Assembly (NCBI GenBank): GCA_032622095.1 | Contig: CP136064.1 | Coordinates: 258,829,863-258,893,862 of the forward strand | Direction of reading: 5' to 3' | From: Siphonodentalium dalli | Taxonomy: Eukaryota > Mollusca > Scaphopoda > Gadilida > Siphonodentaliidae | Length of the DNA stretch: 64,000 nt | Shown here: piece by piece, positions 43,671 to 54,087 of the stretch | Layout: each line of letters starts with the position of its first letter | Numbering within the stretch: position 1 is the stretch's first letter | The notes under the pieces: generated by a model | The model's database searches: none | Seen by the model: the letters and a program-made list of their open reading frames with translations, nothing else | What the model was told of the DNA's origin: nothing | Made by a program: the position numbers and the translations under genes

Positions 43671-45104
43671 TATGGTACTCGGTAATTAACCATATGTTTG
43701 CAATTATGTGTTTACGTGGGTTACTCTGAGTCCTCAGCACACCTTAGACACAAAGAAAGCATTATACAGACGTAACCAGAATAAGTATATATAGCTTCAT
43801 ATAATTTAAATACAATTTTGTCTTATATTTCATGTTTGTTTTTCAACTATTAGTAAGAGATGGTCTGTCCTATTGTATTTGACATCATAAAACCACAATC
43901 AGTACATTTTATTCCCCAGAAAATAATTATATCATGCCCATGCGCCCATTAATATGAAGTTTTGATGGCCAGAACTCGACTTTTAAAAGAGAATGTTTAA
44001 ATATCCACGCTCCACTTTGACAAAAATTCCGTCGCCAATTTTAAGCTTACCGTGCAAAAGAGAAATGAAAAGTATTTGAAATTGACACCCGAACACGCAT
44101 GTGGCACAGGCATCACGAAAAATCCACACAATACTTCATATGTAATAGGATAAAATAATATACAGAACTTGCGAACTCTCTCTATTATCAACTACTTTGG
44201 CGGACGGACGCATGAACGCTATTTATAAGCGACGTTCAATGGGACAATGGATGTTTGGCAAGGCTGTCACAAAAAAATAAAAAAATAACTTACCGTTCAA
44301 GGCCATCATATTAATGAACTCATGGGTCCATATTTAATTATTTTCTTGCACAGAAAACGTACATATTATGGTATCATGGTGTCTAATCTGACAGGGTATT
44401 TTTAACCACGTTTGAATGTTTATCAGCCTATAGCAACAATGCCAATTCCTCTTATAAAGAGCCTCCATGCTTCTGTCATCCAAAAGCTGAATAGAAAATA
44501 AAAAGCGTTCTCGATTATTATTATCTTTCTGTTTATCATTTTTGTTTCAGTATTCTGTATGACCAGACAATATTACAGGGGTCGGGAAAGTTCAGTTATT
44601 GTACCTCAAGGAGGACTGGATGAGCACGCGAGTTATAACGGCATGAGCTGAGATTTGAAACCATTATTTAAATATTATGAAGCGCATGCAGTGATGACTG
44701 AAAAACAAGCATTCCACAGACATTCCATAAATGGTGTGATGATAAGTCCTATTGTACAGGAAACACAGAAGCAGAAGAATAAAATATCACTTCTCTCCAA
44801 AAACTCCCAGATGGTCCCACATATGGGATTCAGAGCGATTATACGAATATACATGGATTCTACACATATAAAGAAATATAGGGTATACAATAGGGTCTAC
44901 TGTGTAACTTGATAAAACGTATCACTGGATTAGATATATGGAACTACACAGAATTGAAATTCACATAAAGAATCACTGGACTATATAGGGAATTATACCC
45001 AGATATTTACAAGATACATCCACGACTCGTGGCATAAAATGTTTGAGACATTTATGGATTTAACCCTAATTCCATGACTGGAGCTTCCTGAAATGTTGCT
45101 AAAA
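43671..45104. other. Noncoding stretch
   Basis: No supported gene in about 1.4 kb. The 85-codon frame at 44655-44912 has no recognised feature. Confidence 0.4.
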
Positions 45105-45265
45105 CCATAATGCCAATGCATTATGGGAGAATCGCATATAAAAGAGAATACATTGGGCTAACAATATTTACCCTGACCTTGTAAGCCAATGCAGCTTATA
45201 TATGCGAGGATCCATATGAGAGACTCGTATAAATAAGAGAATGCATGGCACATGATTTTTAATGC
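45105..45265. mobile_element. Diverged remnant of the double-hairpin MITE
   Basis: GCCAATGCATTATGGGAGAA, AAAGAGAATACATTGGGCTA, GCCAATGCAGCTTATATATG and AAATAAGAGAATGCATGGCA follow the order of the two hairpins of the 14726 family but without the ~250-bp middle and without terminal repeats. This is an internally deleted, old copy. Confidence 0.6.
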
Positions 45266-46009
45266 TGCAGCAGCGCCCCCCCCGTCATGAAATAGTTAAG
45301 GAACAGTTGGATTCAAAAATGAAAATGAATAACTAGAGTCAAACATAAAATGAATTTCAATCTCAGCGAATAAATGCCATCTTTAATTCTAAATGTATAT
45401 AATATTCTACACAATGCATAGTCAAGCTTTCATTCAACGTCGACCAGTTATTTGCATGCACATGGGGATCACATCGAACTAGTTTGAAACAACCCAGTTC
45501 TAGAGTTTGATAACATATAGTCCTCATATAAAATTGACCAACCGAAGCACGAGTTGACCAACCGAAGCACGAGTTAACCAACGAACATTTTGGCGAAGAT
45601 GTTGAACAATTTGTTGAATTGTACCGGATTATTTTGTTTTGAGAATAAAATATTTATAAACACATCGGCAGTCAGATGCTCGTAGCCCGTTTATATATAA
45701 CTATGGGTATATGCCAGATATAACCGTACAAAAAAAACGCCGTTCTTTTGACCGTGTATTTATCTATGGTGTGTGTGCCGGTGGTTGTCCGTAACCCAAT
45801 AACCGGTGTTATTGCTTTGAAAGGTAATATAAATCATGTTCGACTGGTGTTATTAGATTGGTAATGAGATTAGCGGTTTCTATGTCTTGTCTGGTCATAT
45901 TTACTGTTTGAAATTTGTCTGGAATAGACGCACTTCTTATACAAGAATTTACGCAACAGGAGCGTAGAGAAATCGCACGTCGAGTTGATTTAAGGGTTTC
46001 TAGTTTTGT
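45266..46009. other. Noncoding stretch
   Basis: A 20-base unit, TTGACCAACCGAAGCACGAG, is duplicated at 45534-45573. Nothing else recognised. Confidence 0.4.
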
Positions 46010-47850
46010 GGTTATGAGAGCTCATTTCCCCCTGATATCTGCTCCATATGTGGTCTTCTCCTTTAAAATATCTATATGATTTCAAACAGGGGATATCCCC
46101 GACGTAGGGGCTATACAATTCCCCGACAGGGGTAGACTTTAGCTACTGGGTTGATCATTGCAGATCTCCCCGACGTGGGTGTCTATCCCTCCCCGACACA
46201 GTGGGGATGTAGCCCCCTGACTCCTCCCGTGGGTGCCACCCAACATAATTTAGTATCGATGATTTCTGGTCTTAAGTGAATGTAAGACCGCGCTCTTAGC
46301 ATGGGCTGCCAAGCAGGGGCGTGTCGGCAGGGGTGGTTATGCAGGGATCTTACCCCCAAATTGTAGTCACACCTAATGCAACATTAATTGGAAAATTCAA
46401 ACCAAAACTAGGTTGAAATTGTTCTCGTAGTTTGATTTTGCAATAATTTCTTAGTGACGAACTTGTTGTTTTTAGACCAACATTTGTATATTTACCTTTT
46501 CATTTGCAAAAATTCGGGACTGAAATGGCCATCAGTCAGAGACGTGGCGACATGGGGGTTTGGGTGTGGGTGTCTCACCCCCAACTTTGGTCAAATTTTT
46601 AAACAGTTGGAAATTTCATACCTGCCAAAACATTAGTTGAAAATTTCACACCAACAATAGTTTTGGAAATTTTCCTACCTTGGGGAGGGTGACAGGTTGG
46701 AAATTTCCAACACTTGGAAAGCTTGTGCCCTGGTCCCTCCCCGATGGCCAGTTAATTTAAGAAAACAATATTGTCATACATTTGGTCAACATTGTCATTG
46801 GAATTGTCGTCAGTTGGAAATTTTCTAACCTAAGTGGGGTTGTCAGGTTTGAAATTTCCAACTCTAGGAAAGCTTTAGGCTAGTTTATATGCTAGGATTT
46901 TACGATATTCTTGTTCAGATTAAAAAAAATTCGCACAACGGGCCGAACCATGGTCGGCCCGGTGTGTCATTGTCCCTCCCCCGTGGCCAATACAAAACTG
47001 CTTACTAGGTTAGCAAAACATTATTTTACTACATTTGGTCAAACTTGTGGACTGAAATAGCCATCAGTTGGAGAATTTACCAACCTGAAGTGGAGTATGA
47101 GGTTTGAAAATTCCAAAACTATAGGAAAGCTTCAGTTGAGGCCAGTCTAGATGCTAGGACTTGTGATTTTCTTGTATAGTTTTCAAAATTTTCTCACAAC
47201 TATGGTGAGCCCGGTATGTCCTGGTCTCTTGTCCGTAGCCGTGTGCATTTGTCTGGGGTTAGACCACTAGATGTCAGGATTTATGCAAATTTTTCAGGTT
47301 AAAATATCTGAAATGTTCTCATACCGGGAATATAGAACCATGGTTTATAAATATATAGGATATTTGGCCTGAGCACTGATGTGCAAGGGGGGTGCAAATG
47401 GAATTATGCAAAACTTGTGTTTGGTCTGATTATGATTCAAGGGGGGGGGGTGCGGTTGGATTTTCTCAAGGTGGACACAACGGAGACCATCTAGCCACGT
47501 CCCTGCCATCAGTTGGCAATTTTCAAATCTAAGGGTGAGTTTCAGGGGTCTAGATGTTAGGATTGTCAAATTTTCATGTTCAGATTTTCAAAATGTTCTC
47601 ACATCGGGCCTAACCATCTGTTCTGTGCCATAGCCAGTATAGTTACTTGCTAATTCATTTAAGACAAAATAAATCGGGGTGTAAATGTGTCGGGCGTTAT
47701 ACCACTAGATGTTAGGATTTTTTAATCTCATACTGGGCCGAACCATCCTTTTCATTCCCCTGTATGGCCAGTGGCCACAAGACAACTGGTCCATTTAGAA
47801 TAGGCTACCATTTAGTAGTCTATGGGGAAACTAGTAGTCTATGGGGTGAA
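46010..47850 (+). repeat. Degenerate repeat region with TTGGAAATTTCCAAC and TCCCCGACG words
   Basis: TCCCCGACGTGGG/TCCCCGACA words recur between 46080 and 46210. From 46540 to 47530 a ~250-300 bp unit recurs with heavy divergence: (A)TTTGGTCAA, GCCATCAGTTGG, AAATTTTC(C/T)AACCT, GGTTTGAAATTTCCAACTC, TAGGAAAGCTT. A related piece lies at 60220-60450. No coding frame is supported. Confidence 0.55.
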
Positions 47851-48299
47851 AACTGAATCACGCAAACTTGTGAGTTTGGTGTGGTTCAATGGGGTGGGGT
47901 GCAGTTGGAAATTCCAAGGCGGAGACGAAAACCACCCAGCCACCCACCCAGCCAAGTCCCGAGTGCCAAATATCCCAGATTCAACCATGCAGGGTGCCCC
48001 TCGCGACTTGGCTTTCGGCATAGGCCTATTTGTTTTCTATCCGAGAATACACTGAACCGGCGGCAATATATTGACCATACTCTTAATGAAAAGACTTCCG
48101 TGCTGCAAGGAAGACGATAATTGTGTTGTAGAAATGATACGGAAAACCGATTGTCAAAAAACGCAACATCAAAATACACAGGCCAAGGCTTATCGATCCA
48201 AACTGTGGAGTGTGTTTTCATTGTGTATTTCTCGCATATACCCATGGTTATATATAAACAGGCTACGAGCATCTGACTGCGGGTGTTTTATTTTCATAA
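47851..48299. other. Noncoding stretch
   Basis: No gene supported. The overlapping open frames on both strands at 47822-48272 show no family features. Confidence 0.4.
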
Positions 48300-48715
48300 T
48301 AATAAACTAGTGTTTATTAAGTGTGTCTGGAAAATAAGCACGTTGAGTGTTTATTATAAAACGCTATAACATGTTTTAATATAAACACTTGTGTTTATTC
48401 ATAATTGGATGGAGTGTTTATTTTAGAACACTATGACATGTTTTGATATAAACACTAGTGTTTATTCATAATTGGATTGAGTGTTTATTATAAAAAAACT
48501 GTAACATGTGTTTATATAAACACTGGTGATTTAATTATAAAACACGTGTTTTTGCTAAAACATATCACATGTCTTATAAGAGTGTCTCTCATGTGTTTAT
48601 ATAAACACTGGTGATTTAATTATAAAACACGTGTTTTTGCTAAAACATATCACATGTCTTATAAGAGTGCCTCTCATGTGTTTTTAATCACACGTGTTTA
48701 TAGGAAATTATTTCT
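48300..48715 (+). repeat. AACACTAGTGTTTAT repeats with an 80-bp direct duplication
   Basis: GAGTGTTTATTATAAAA and ATAAACACTAGTGTTTATTC recur with ~65-base spacing from 48305 to 48500. Then an ~82-bp block (TGTTTATATAAACACTGGTG through ATGTCTTATAAGAGTG) is present twice in tandem, 48505-48670, almost unchanged. Similar words occur at 42190-42310. Confidence 0.75.
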
Positions 48716-48829
48716 TACAGTGTAGTTCGTTCGCAGGCAACAGTGGTAGATTTGACTTGGTCTTCGGTACGCTGTATAATAATATGACGGTATGATAAGG
48801 CGATCGGTTTAAAGAAAATTCTGAAAGTC

Positions 48830-49045
48830 AGAGACTGATTCACATTCTTTCGCCTCTGGTGGATGGTTGTTCCATGATATAACGGTACCTGGGAGAAATG
48901 AATTTCCATATCTTGTCGCGTAAACTCTGGGAGTCCTGAGACCCTTTTGTCTGAAATTATAATTGGTTAGACTTCCATATTCAATAGAAACGAGGGCATA
49001 TAAGTAAGGAAGCGTGGTTCTCTTAATCATTTTAAAAAAATGCAC
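48830..49045 (-). pseudogene. Non-LTR retroelement ORF2, C-terminal fragment
   Basis: The minus-strand frame has LPYLYALVSIEYGSLTNYNF, PRVYATRYGNSFLPGTVISW and NNHPPEAKECESVSDFQNFL. The pattern RYGNSFxPxTxxxWNxxP...S(V)xxF is the conserved C-terminal tail of many CR1/L2-like and RTE-like LINE ORF2 proteins. There is no RT domain and frames upstream are closed, so this is a short 3' relic. Confidence 0.65.
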
Positions 49046-49394
49046 AAGTTACTTACACAAGTTACTTACGTGGACCATGTTGTAATAACAACCAAGGGTT
49101 GCTGAAAAAGCCAAGAGAAGTGAGGGTCAGCCCCAAACCACCGACACGTATACAAGCGATGTATTTTCTTTAGTACGAATTGTATGTCATAAGGACAATA
49201 ATAGTGTCAAGAAAATAAACAGAAGCACTGTAGAATAATTAGTGGCATGGCGGCGGAATGATTTTAGAAAATGAAGTTCGTATTTCGGATTGTGTATGAC
49301 TAACTGATAGCAGCGGTGAAGCATCTTGCAAAAGTAAAAAGAACTATGCAAAGATAAGAGTAACAATCGCCGCAAGAATACCATTATCATCACA
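49046..49394. other. Noncoding stretch
   Basis: ACAAGTTACTTAC is repeated at 49044-49068. A G-run lies near 49401. No gene recognised. Confidence 0.35.
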
Positions 49395-49815
49395 TACAGC
49401 AGGGGGGGGGGGCGCACAAAAGTTTTATCATACAGGGCCGGGGTGGGTGAGTCCGAAGAGCCCCGATAAAATGAGTGCAATTTTTTTTCTATTCACATTT
49501 TTGCCCTTGTTTTAAGTTGTTTTCAAATATATTCATTAATAATTGTGTTCTAAGGCAGGTTATGGCCTTTACAGACACTTAGGAACAGGGTAGGTATAAG
49601 ATATAAGTAATACAGGGGAGATCTTCCAAAAACATACCTATACCGGGCGGGGTGGGTGCATCTCGGAGGCCTGAAAAATATTGTTTGTGCCAATTTTTTT
49701 CAACCCACATTATGGACATTGTTTTAAGTTGTTTTCACTAATAAATGTGTTCTAACATAGATTATGACCTTAACCAACACTTAAGAACATATGTAGGTAT
49801 AAGATAAAGCACTCT
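49395..49815 (+). repeat. Two-unit ~212-bp tandem duplication
   Basis: GGG(C)CGGGGTGGGTG, GTTTTAAGTTGTTTTCA (49509 and 49721), AATTGTGTTCTAA and GTAGGTATAAGATA(T)AA recur in the same order 212 bases apart. The units have diverged. Confidence 0.7.
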
Positions 49816-50183
49816 CTGGTGCCAATAAAAGTGATGACCTAAATTTCTTGTTTACTTTCCCCCGCTCCAAAATGACAGTTGCGCCGAGTGACCACGCCTA
49901 TACCACGTGCCTATCATTTAACATGAAATTTCGGCATCATAATTCCTTCGGGTATGACTGTATTGAAAATAACCGCGGTCGAATATCAATCCCACGTGCA
50001 ACCACAGCTGTCCGGTGCGACAAGCCAATCAAAAACGTTAAAATGCCGATTCGACGAAGTTTCGAGTGACAGATGTCTCTTTTAACTTCACGTGTCTTTT
50101 TCATCGCAAATAGTCTCAATGTTGTAGGCTCGTTATAATTCCAACTTGTTGTGGTTCTGTTGTGAAATGACGGATTAAATTAT
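49816..50183. other. Noncoding stretch
   Basis: No gene or repeat recognised. The 73-codon frame at 49848-50069 has no family features. Confidence 0.35.
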
Positions 50184-50208
50184 AAGAAATAACTCTTGTT
50201 TCAATTAA

Positions 50209-50308
50209 GGTTGAGTTATAACCGAAAAGTTTGAAGATACATTTTCTATAACTACGCTACTCGCGTTATATAATTTATCTTCAACCTGTCGGTTATAACT
50301 GCATAACC
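50209..50308. mobile_element. Foldback element F4, TTAA-flanked
   Basis: The arms GGTTGAGTTATAACCGA and its counterpart TCGGTTATAACTGCATAACC pair along with inner TTGAAGATA / TATCTTCAA. TTAA lies at 50205-50208 and at 50309-50312. About 100 bp, noncoding. Confidence 0.75.
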
Positions 50309-50312
50309 TTAA

Positions 50313-50825
50313 AGATACGGGCGGCGTTGGTGGTGGGTATGCTGTTAAAATATTCGTCTCCATCAAAAACCGCCATAAACAGAAAGAATAGTAAAGTATA
50401 GACAGACCTTGTTCTTACACCAATCAGAAATATAGCATAAACAGTATGGTAATATTTTTCCTTTGTTATCTAAACAAAAGCAAAAAAACGTTACGTTATC
50501 TGGCTTTTGTTTAGATCCGGATATGGCAAACATAAAGAGCGTTATTTGTTACTCTTTCCTGATATGGAAATACTAAAGAGCGTTTATATCATTTGTGTGT
50601 TATTAACCAATAGAATTGCGCTGTGTTATGTAAACAGAAGAACAACGTCTGTAACACGAGCAGGCTCTTGTTTAAGTGCACCATCGTACGTCTTGGTGAC
50701 AATATACTATTTACGCGCTGATTATGTTTGGCATATGAACAAAACTATATATATTTTAATATTCCTTCTGTTGATGGCGATTTGAACAAATATGAATATT
50801 TCTGCAACGAACGCCGCCCGTGCCT
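50313..50825 (-). mobile_element. TTAA-flanked MITE, best copy
   Basis: The ends AGATACGGGCGGCGTT and AACGCCGCCCGTGCCT are inverted repeats. TTAA lies exactly at both sides (50309-50312 and 50826-50829). The 513-bp body is the inverted counterpart of 34117-34639. The 92-codon frame within (50507-50785) overlaps the element and has no homology that I know. Confidence 0.85.
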
Positions 50826-50850
50826 TTAATCGAAACAAGAGTTATTTCTT

Positions 50851-51424
50851 AAGTAACCTGCATGATGTTGGTCTCAATAATTTATATAATAATTTAGAGC
50901 GCATGCGGTCGTCCGATTAACTTTATATACCCAAAGAGTTTAATTTAGAAATCCAGTACAGTGTGTATGTATATGCAGTTTTGGATATCCTATAGAATGT
51001 CTCTTGGAAATTTTGTTTTGTTTACTATATTGGGGTTCGATGTTGTTCAGGATCAGAATTATTTCGGGATCCAGGTCACTTCAAATAGCGGGATATATAT
51101 GGGAATACAAGGCTATACAGGTTTGCACATATTGCATTTAAAGTGAGGCTCGATTTCTAGAAAGATGAAATTAAAATTTCATGAAATCTGGTCCTATTTT
51201 GGACGCATCCAGGAAATATATTTAGGCCTACAAGCATGGTTCATGTCAACATGAGATATAAACATTGTACACTAACAAGACGAAAGTAATCATGAAATCT
51301 GATCATATATATGACATGCACCTAGGAAATATATTCAGACCTACGGGTATGATTTATGTCCTGTGAGCCAAAATACCATGTATATGTTTTAAACGTTTTT
51401 AATTTGAAGTGAGACACTTTACAA
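50851..51424 (+). repeat. Noncoding with two copies of a local repeat
   Basis: Blocks containing TCATGAAATCT and CA(T/C)C(C/T)AGGAAATATAT, then AGGCCTAC or AGACCTAC, occur at 51170-51260 and 51290-51380. Related blocks occur at 52393-52480 and 53055-53130. No gene. Confidence 0.55.
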
Positions 51425-51860
51425 AACGGAGTGGCTAAAGAACGGTATACCGCTCTTAAGCACTGAGGGCTAAAGAACGGTATACCGCTCTTTAGCGTGT
51501 ATTGCTAAATAGCGGTATATACCGGTGTACACCACTCTTGGGTGTATGACAGGTACACCGTTCTTTGGCGTCTGTCACTAAATAGCAGTATACCGTTCTT
51601 TAGCACCAACGCTGAAGAGCGGTATACCGTTCTTTAGCACCAACCGCTAAAGAGCGGTATACCGTTCTTTAGCGTATCAGGCCCATATAACTAAAGAGTG
51701 GTAGCGTTTGGTACTAAAGAGCAGTATACCACTCTTTAGCACCAAACGCTAAAGAGCGGGATACCGATCTTTGGCGTGTCAGGCCCATATAGCAAAAGAG
51801 CGGTATACCGCTTTTTAGCGTTTGGTACTAAAGAGTGGTATACCGCTCTTTAGCCACGGG
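51425..51860. repeat. Array of GCTAAAGAGCGGTATACCGC palindromes
   Basis: The self-complementary unit GCTAAAGAGCGGTATACCGC followed by TCTTTAGC recurs about ten times in 430 bp with spacers such as GTGTCAGGCCCATATA and ACCAAACGC. Variants replace TATACC by short insertions. Every unit is a hairpin and all units can pair with each other. Confidence 0.85.
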
Positions 51861-52019
51861 TTTACAAAATGGATTCACAAAAAATAATTAATAAATTAAA
51901 ATATAGCTTATTGTAGGTTATTTGCTTGGACATTTCGACATTTTAATACATGGTTACAGATTTGCAAACATTTGAACTTAAAGTGGGGTTAAAATTTCTA
52001 TGAAGATGAAAAGAACAGT
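51861..52019. other. Noncoding spacer
   Basis: No feature recognised between the palindrome array and the SINE copies. Confidence 0.3.
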
Positions 52020-52100
52020 GCAACTGTTTTGGGGATTGAGTGGGATTAGAACCCCGGCCCATGACGGCGAGCGCGCTTGGGACTCAAAGTCCGACGTATA
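52020..52100 (-). repeat. tRNA-derived SINE copy, inverted
   Basis: The minus strand reads ACGTCGGACTTTGAGTC, GCGCGCTCGCCGTCATGGGC and GGGGTTCTAATCCCA, matching the tRNA-like part of the element at 414-600, with a changed B box (TTCTAATCC). Confidence 0.7.
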
Positions 52101-52150
52101 TATAACATGCTATTGTTCCATATCTACTATATATATACACAATCGAGACC

Positions 52151-52310
52151 TTAAAATGTGAATATAGTGTCCTACGTGCGACGTCGGAAAACAGCGGCCA
52201 TTTGACCTTCCTTAATTTTTTTTGTCGTTTCGATGGCCGTGTGGTATTGACGTCGGACTTTGAGTCGCAAGGCGCGCTCGCCATCATGGGCCGGGGTTCA
52301 GGCGCCTTGT
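52151..52310 (+). repeat. tRNA-derived SINE copy 2
   Basis: The same 160-bp block as 421-570: CCTTAAAATGTGAATATAGT, CGTCGGAAAACAGCGGCCAT, GATGGCCGTGTGGTATTGAC (A-box-like), CGTCGGACTTTGAGTCGCAA and GGGCCGGGGTTC, where the B box is cut short. It lies about 50 bp from the inverted copy. Confidence 0.75.
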
Positions 52311-52670
52311 GTCTTCAAAGAGCAACGCTCGGCATGTAGCGGAGACGTATTTATAACATGCTACTATGCCATATCTACTATATATGGAAAGTACAGTTCG
52401 TGAAATCTTGTCCTATTGACATGCACCCAGGAACTATTTTGGCCAACATGCGTAGGAATCCTGTACATGTGAGCTGAATTTGTTGTATTCAGTCAGAAAA
52501 AGGATTTACAATGCATATTGCTACAAACTGTGACGTGTCAACTGTTGCTACAGTAGACTTGCTCACCCTCTCTCGAACACAAACTTTCGTCTAAACATTG
52601 GCACAGACAACACTCGATCATTTACGAACATACCACTAGCACTACAGTCCTCTGCCATACTCATACATAG
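52311..52670. other. Noncoding with repeated words
   Basis: GACGTATTTATAACATGCTA and CCATATCTACTATATAT (52345-52385) repeat the sequence at 52093-52135. A local-repeat block (TGACATGCACCCAGGAA) lies near 52420. Confidence 0.5.
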
Positions 52671-52815
52671 TCCACATGCATTATTGTAGCATACATAACT
52701 CATACATAGTCCACATGCATTATTGTAGCATACATAACTCATACATAGTCCACATGCATTATTGTAGCATACATAACTCATACATAGTCTACATGCATTA
52801 TTGTAGCATACACTG
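52671..52815 (-). repeat. 39-bp minisatellite, about four units
   Basis: CACATGCATTATTGTAGCAT plus ACATAACTCATACATAGTC repeats head to tail with almost no change. Because 39 is a multiple of three, the minus strand stays open (52563-52868) and would give a repeated YVCYNNACGLCMS. That looks like a by-product and no other coding sign is present. Confidence 0.85.
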
Positions 52816-53418
52816 AGCTTATTGAAATTAATTTTCTTGAAATTAGACCACAGCTGGCAACAATACAAAGTAGAAATATATCTCTGAAAAAGAAACGATT
52901 ATTAACACCTTGCGAACATTTAGAAAATGTTCTCAATAATAAATTAGCTCTGAGACAAATAGCCCGATATTGATGTTGATTATCCCCATCGTTAGATAGG
53001 TCGTCGTGTATAATAACTTGTCTGATATAATTGGCACTTGCCAGGAATAAGATTGTATTAAAATTTCATGAATGTCCTATTTGACATGCACCCAGGAAAT
53101 ATGTTCAGGTCTTAGGACAGGAACTTTGTCTATATGTGAGCTGAACAAATTAAATTGTCCAATTTGTTGTACCTTACTTGTTTTTAAATTCGCCCAGAAC
53201 ATCACTTGGAAGGGTTTTAAAGGCCCACTTATTTTTCGAACCCCCCCCCCCCAGATCAAATATATAAAATATATGCCATATTACATTGTATACACCATTT
53301 GAAAGAAGAAGTTCCAAAACATTGTATTATCAACTTATCCGGTGTAATATACTGTGAACATGTTACTGACGTGTTATTTGTGCTTAAGTTTCATCTGTTT
53401 TGTCATGCAAAGCGTATT
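52816..53418. other. Noncoding stretch
   Basis: It holds one local-repeat block (53055-53130, TGACATGCACCCAGGAAATA) and a C-run near 53240. No gene. Confidence 0.4.
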
Positions 53419-53482
53419 ATTTTCAATGGAGGGGAATAACGCTGTATCTTAAAGATAGAGTTATTCCCCATCCATTGAAAAT
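53419..53482. repeat. Palindrome of 64 bp
   Basis: ATTTTCAATGGAGGGGAATAAC is inverted at the right as GTTATTCCCCATCCATTGAAAAT with small differences and a short loop (GCTGTATCTTAAAGATAG). It may be a minimal foldback. Confidence 0.65.
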
Positions 53483-53627
53483 ACATTTTTAGTTTGAATT
53501 ATGTTGCATTCTGGGCGTCACAAAGGGGAAAATGTTTCTATGATTTCAGCTGTTTTCTATTTCTCTATGGGCTTCTTCTGAGACACAAACGTTTCAAATG
53601 GTGATGAATTATAGTAATTTAATCATA

Positions 53628-54087
53628 TGTGACCCGCCATATCAAATCCAGTCGTAAGTCGGGATTTTTTTACCCTGTGCCAATGCATTCTCTTATATAT
53701 GCGAGTCGACCATAGGTCGCCTCGCACATATAAGAGAATGCATTGGCCTAACAATTTTTTACAATTTTTTACAATTTTTTTTTGTATTCTTTAACAATTT
53801 TATAATTTCACCCATACAGAGCCCCAGACAAACATGAGCAGACGACACTCTTCTATATGCTTCTATATATGTGTGGGGCTCCCTGCAGGGTAATGGATGT
53901 TTTTTATTTTATGTCCTAAAAATTGTAAGAAACATTTATTTTAAAAAAATGATAAAAAATTGTTAGGCCAATGCATTCTCTTATATATGCGAGGCGACCT
54001 ATGGTCGACTCGCATATATAAGAGAATGCATTGGCACAGGGTAAAAAAAATCCCGACTTACGACTGGATTTGATATGGCGGGTCACA
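53628..54087 (-). mobile_element. Double-hairpin MITE, copy D
   Basis: 460 bp, same orientation as the copy in the DIRS gag. Ends TGTGACCCGCC and GGCGGGTCACA, flanked by TA on both sides, or by CATATG on both sides if TG is assigned to the flank. Both hairpins are nearly perfect, so this is among the youngest copies. Confidence 0.85.

Larger units (their letters stand above)
50184..50850. repeat. Palindrome split at its central TTAA by two elements
   Basis: AAGAAATAACTCTTGTTTC at 50184-50202 is exactly inverted at 50832-50850. Between the arms are TTAA, foldback F4, TTAA, the MITE and TTAA. Removing both elements would leave a palindrome with TTAA at its centre, so the insertions went into the loop of a palindrome. 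Confidence 0.75.

Noticed and set aside
50507-50785. 92-codon plus-strand frame as a gene
   Set aside because: It lies entirely within the TTAA MITE, and the second copy of that element is not open in the same frame.
52671-52815. CRISPR-like repeat array
   Set aside because: Units are adjacent with no unique spacers, and the genome is clearly eukaryotic; it is a minisatellite.
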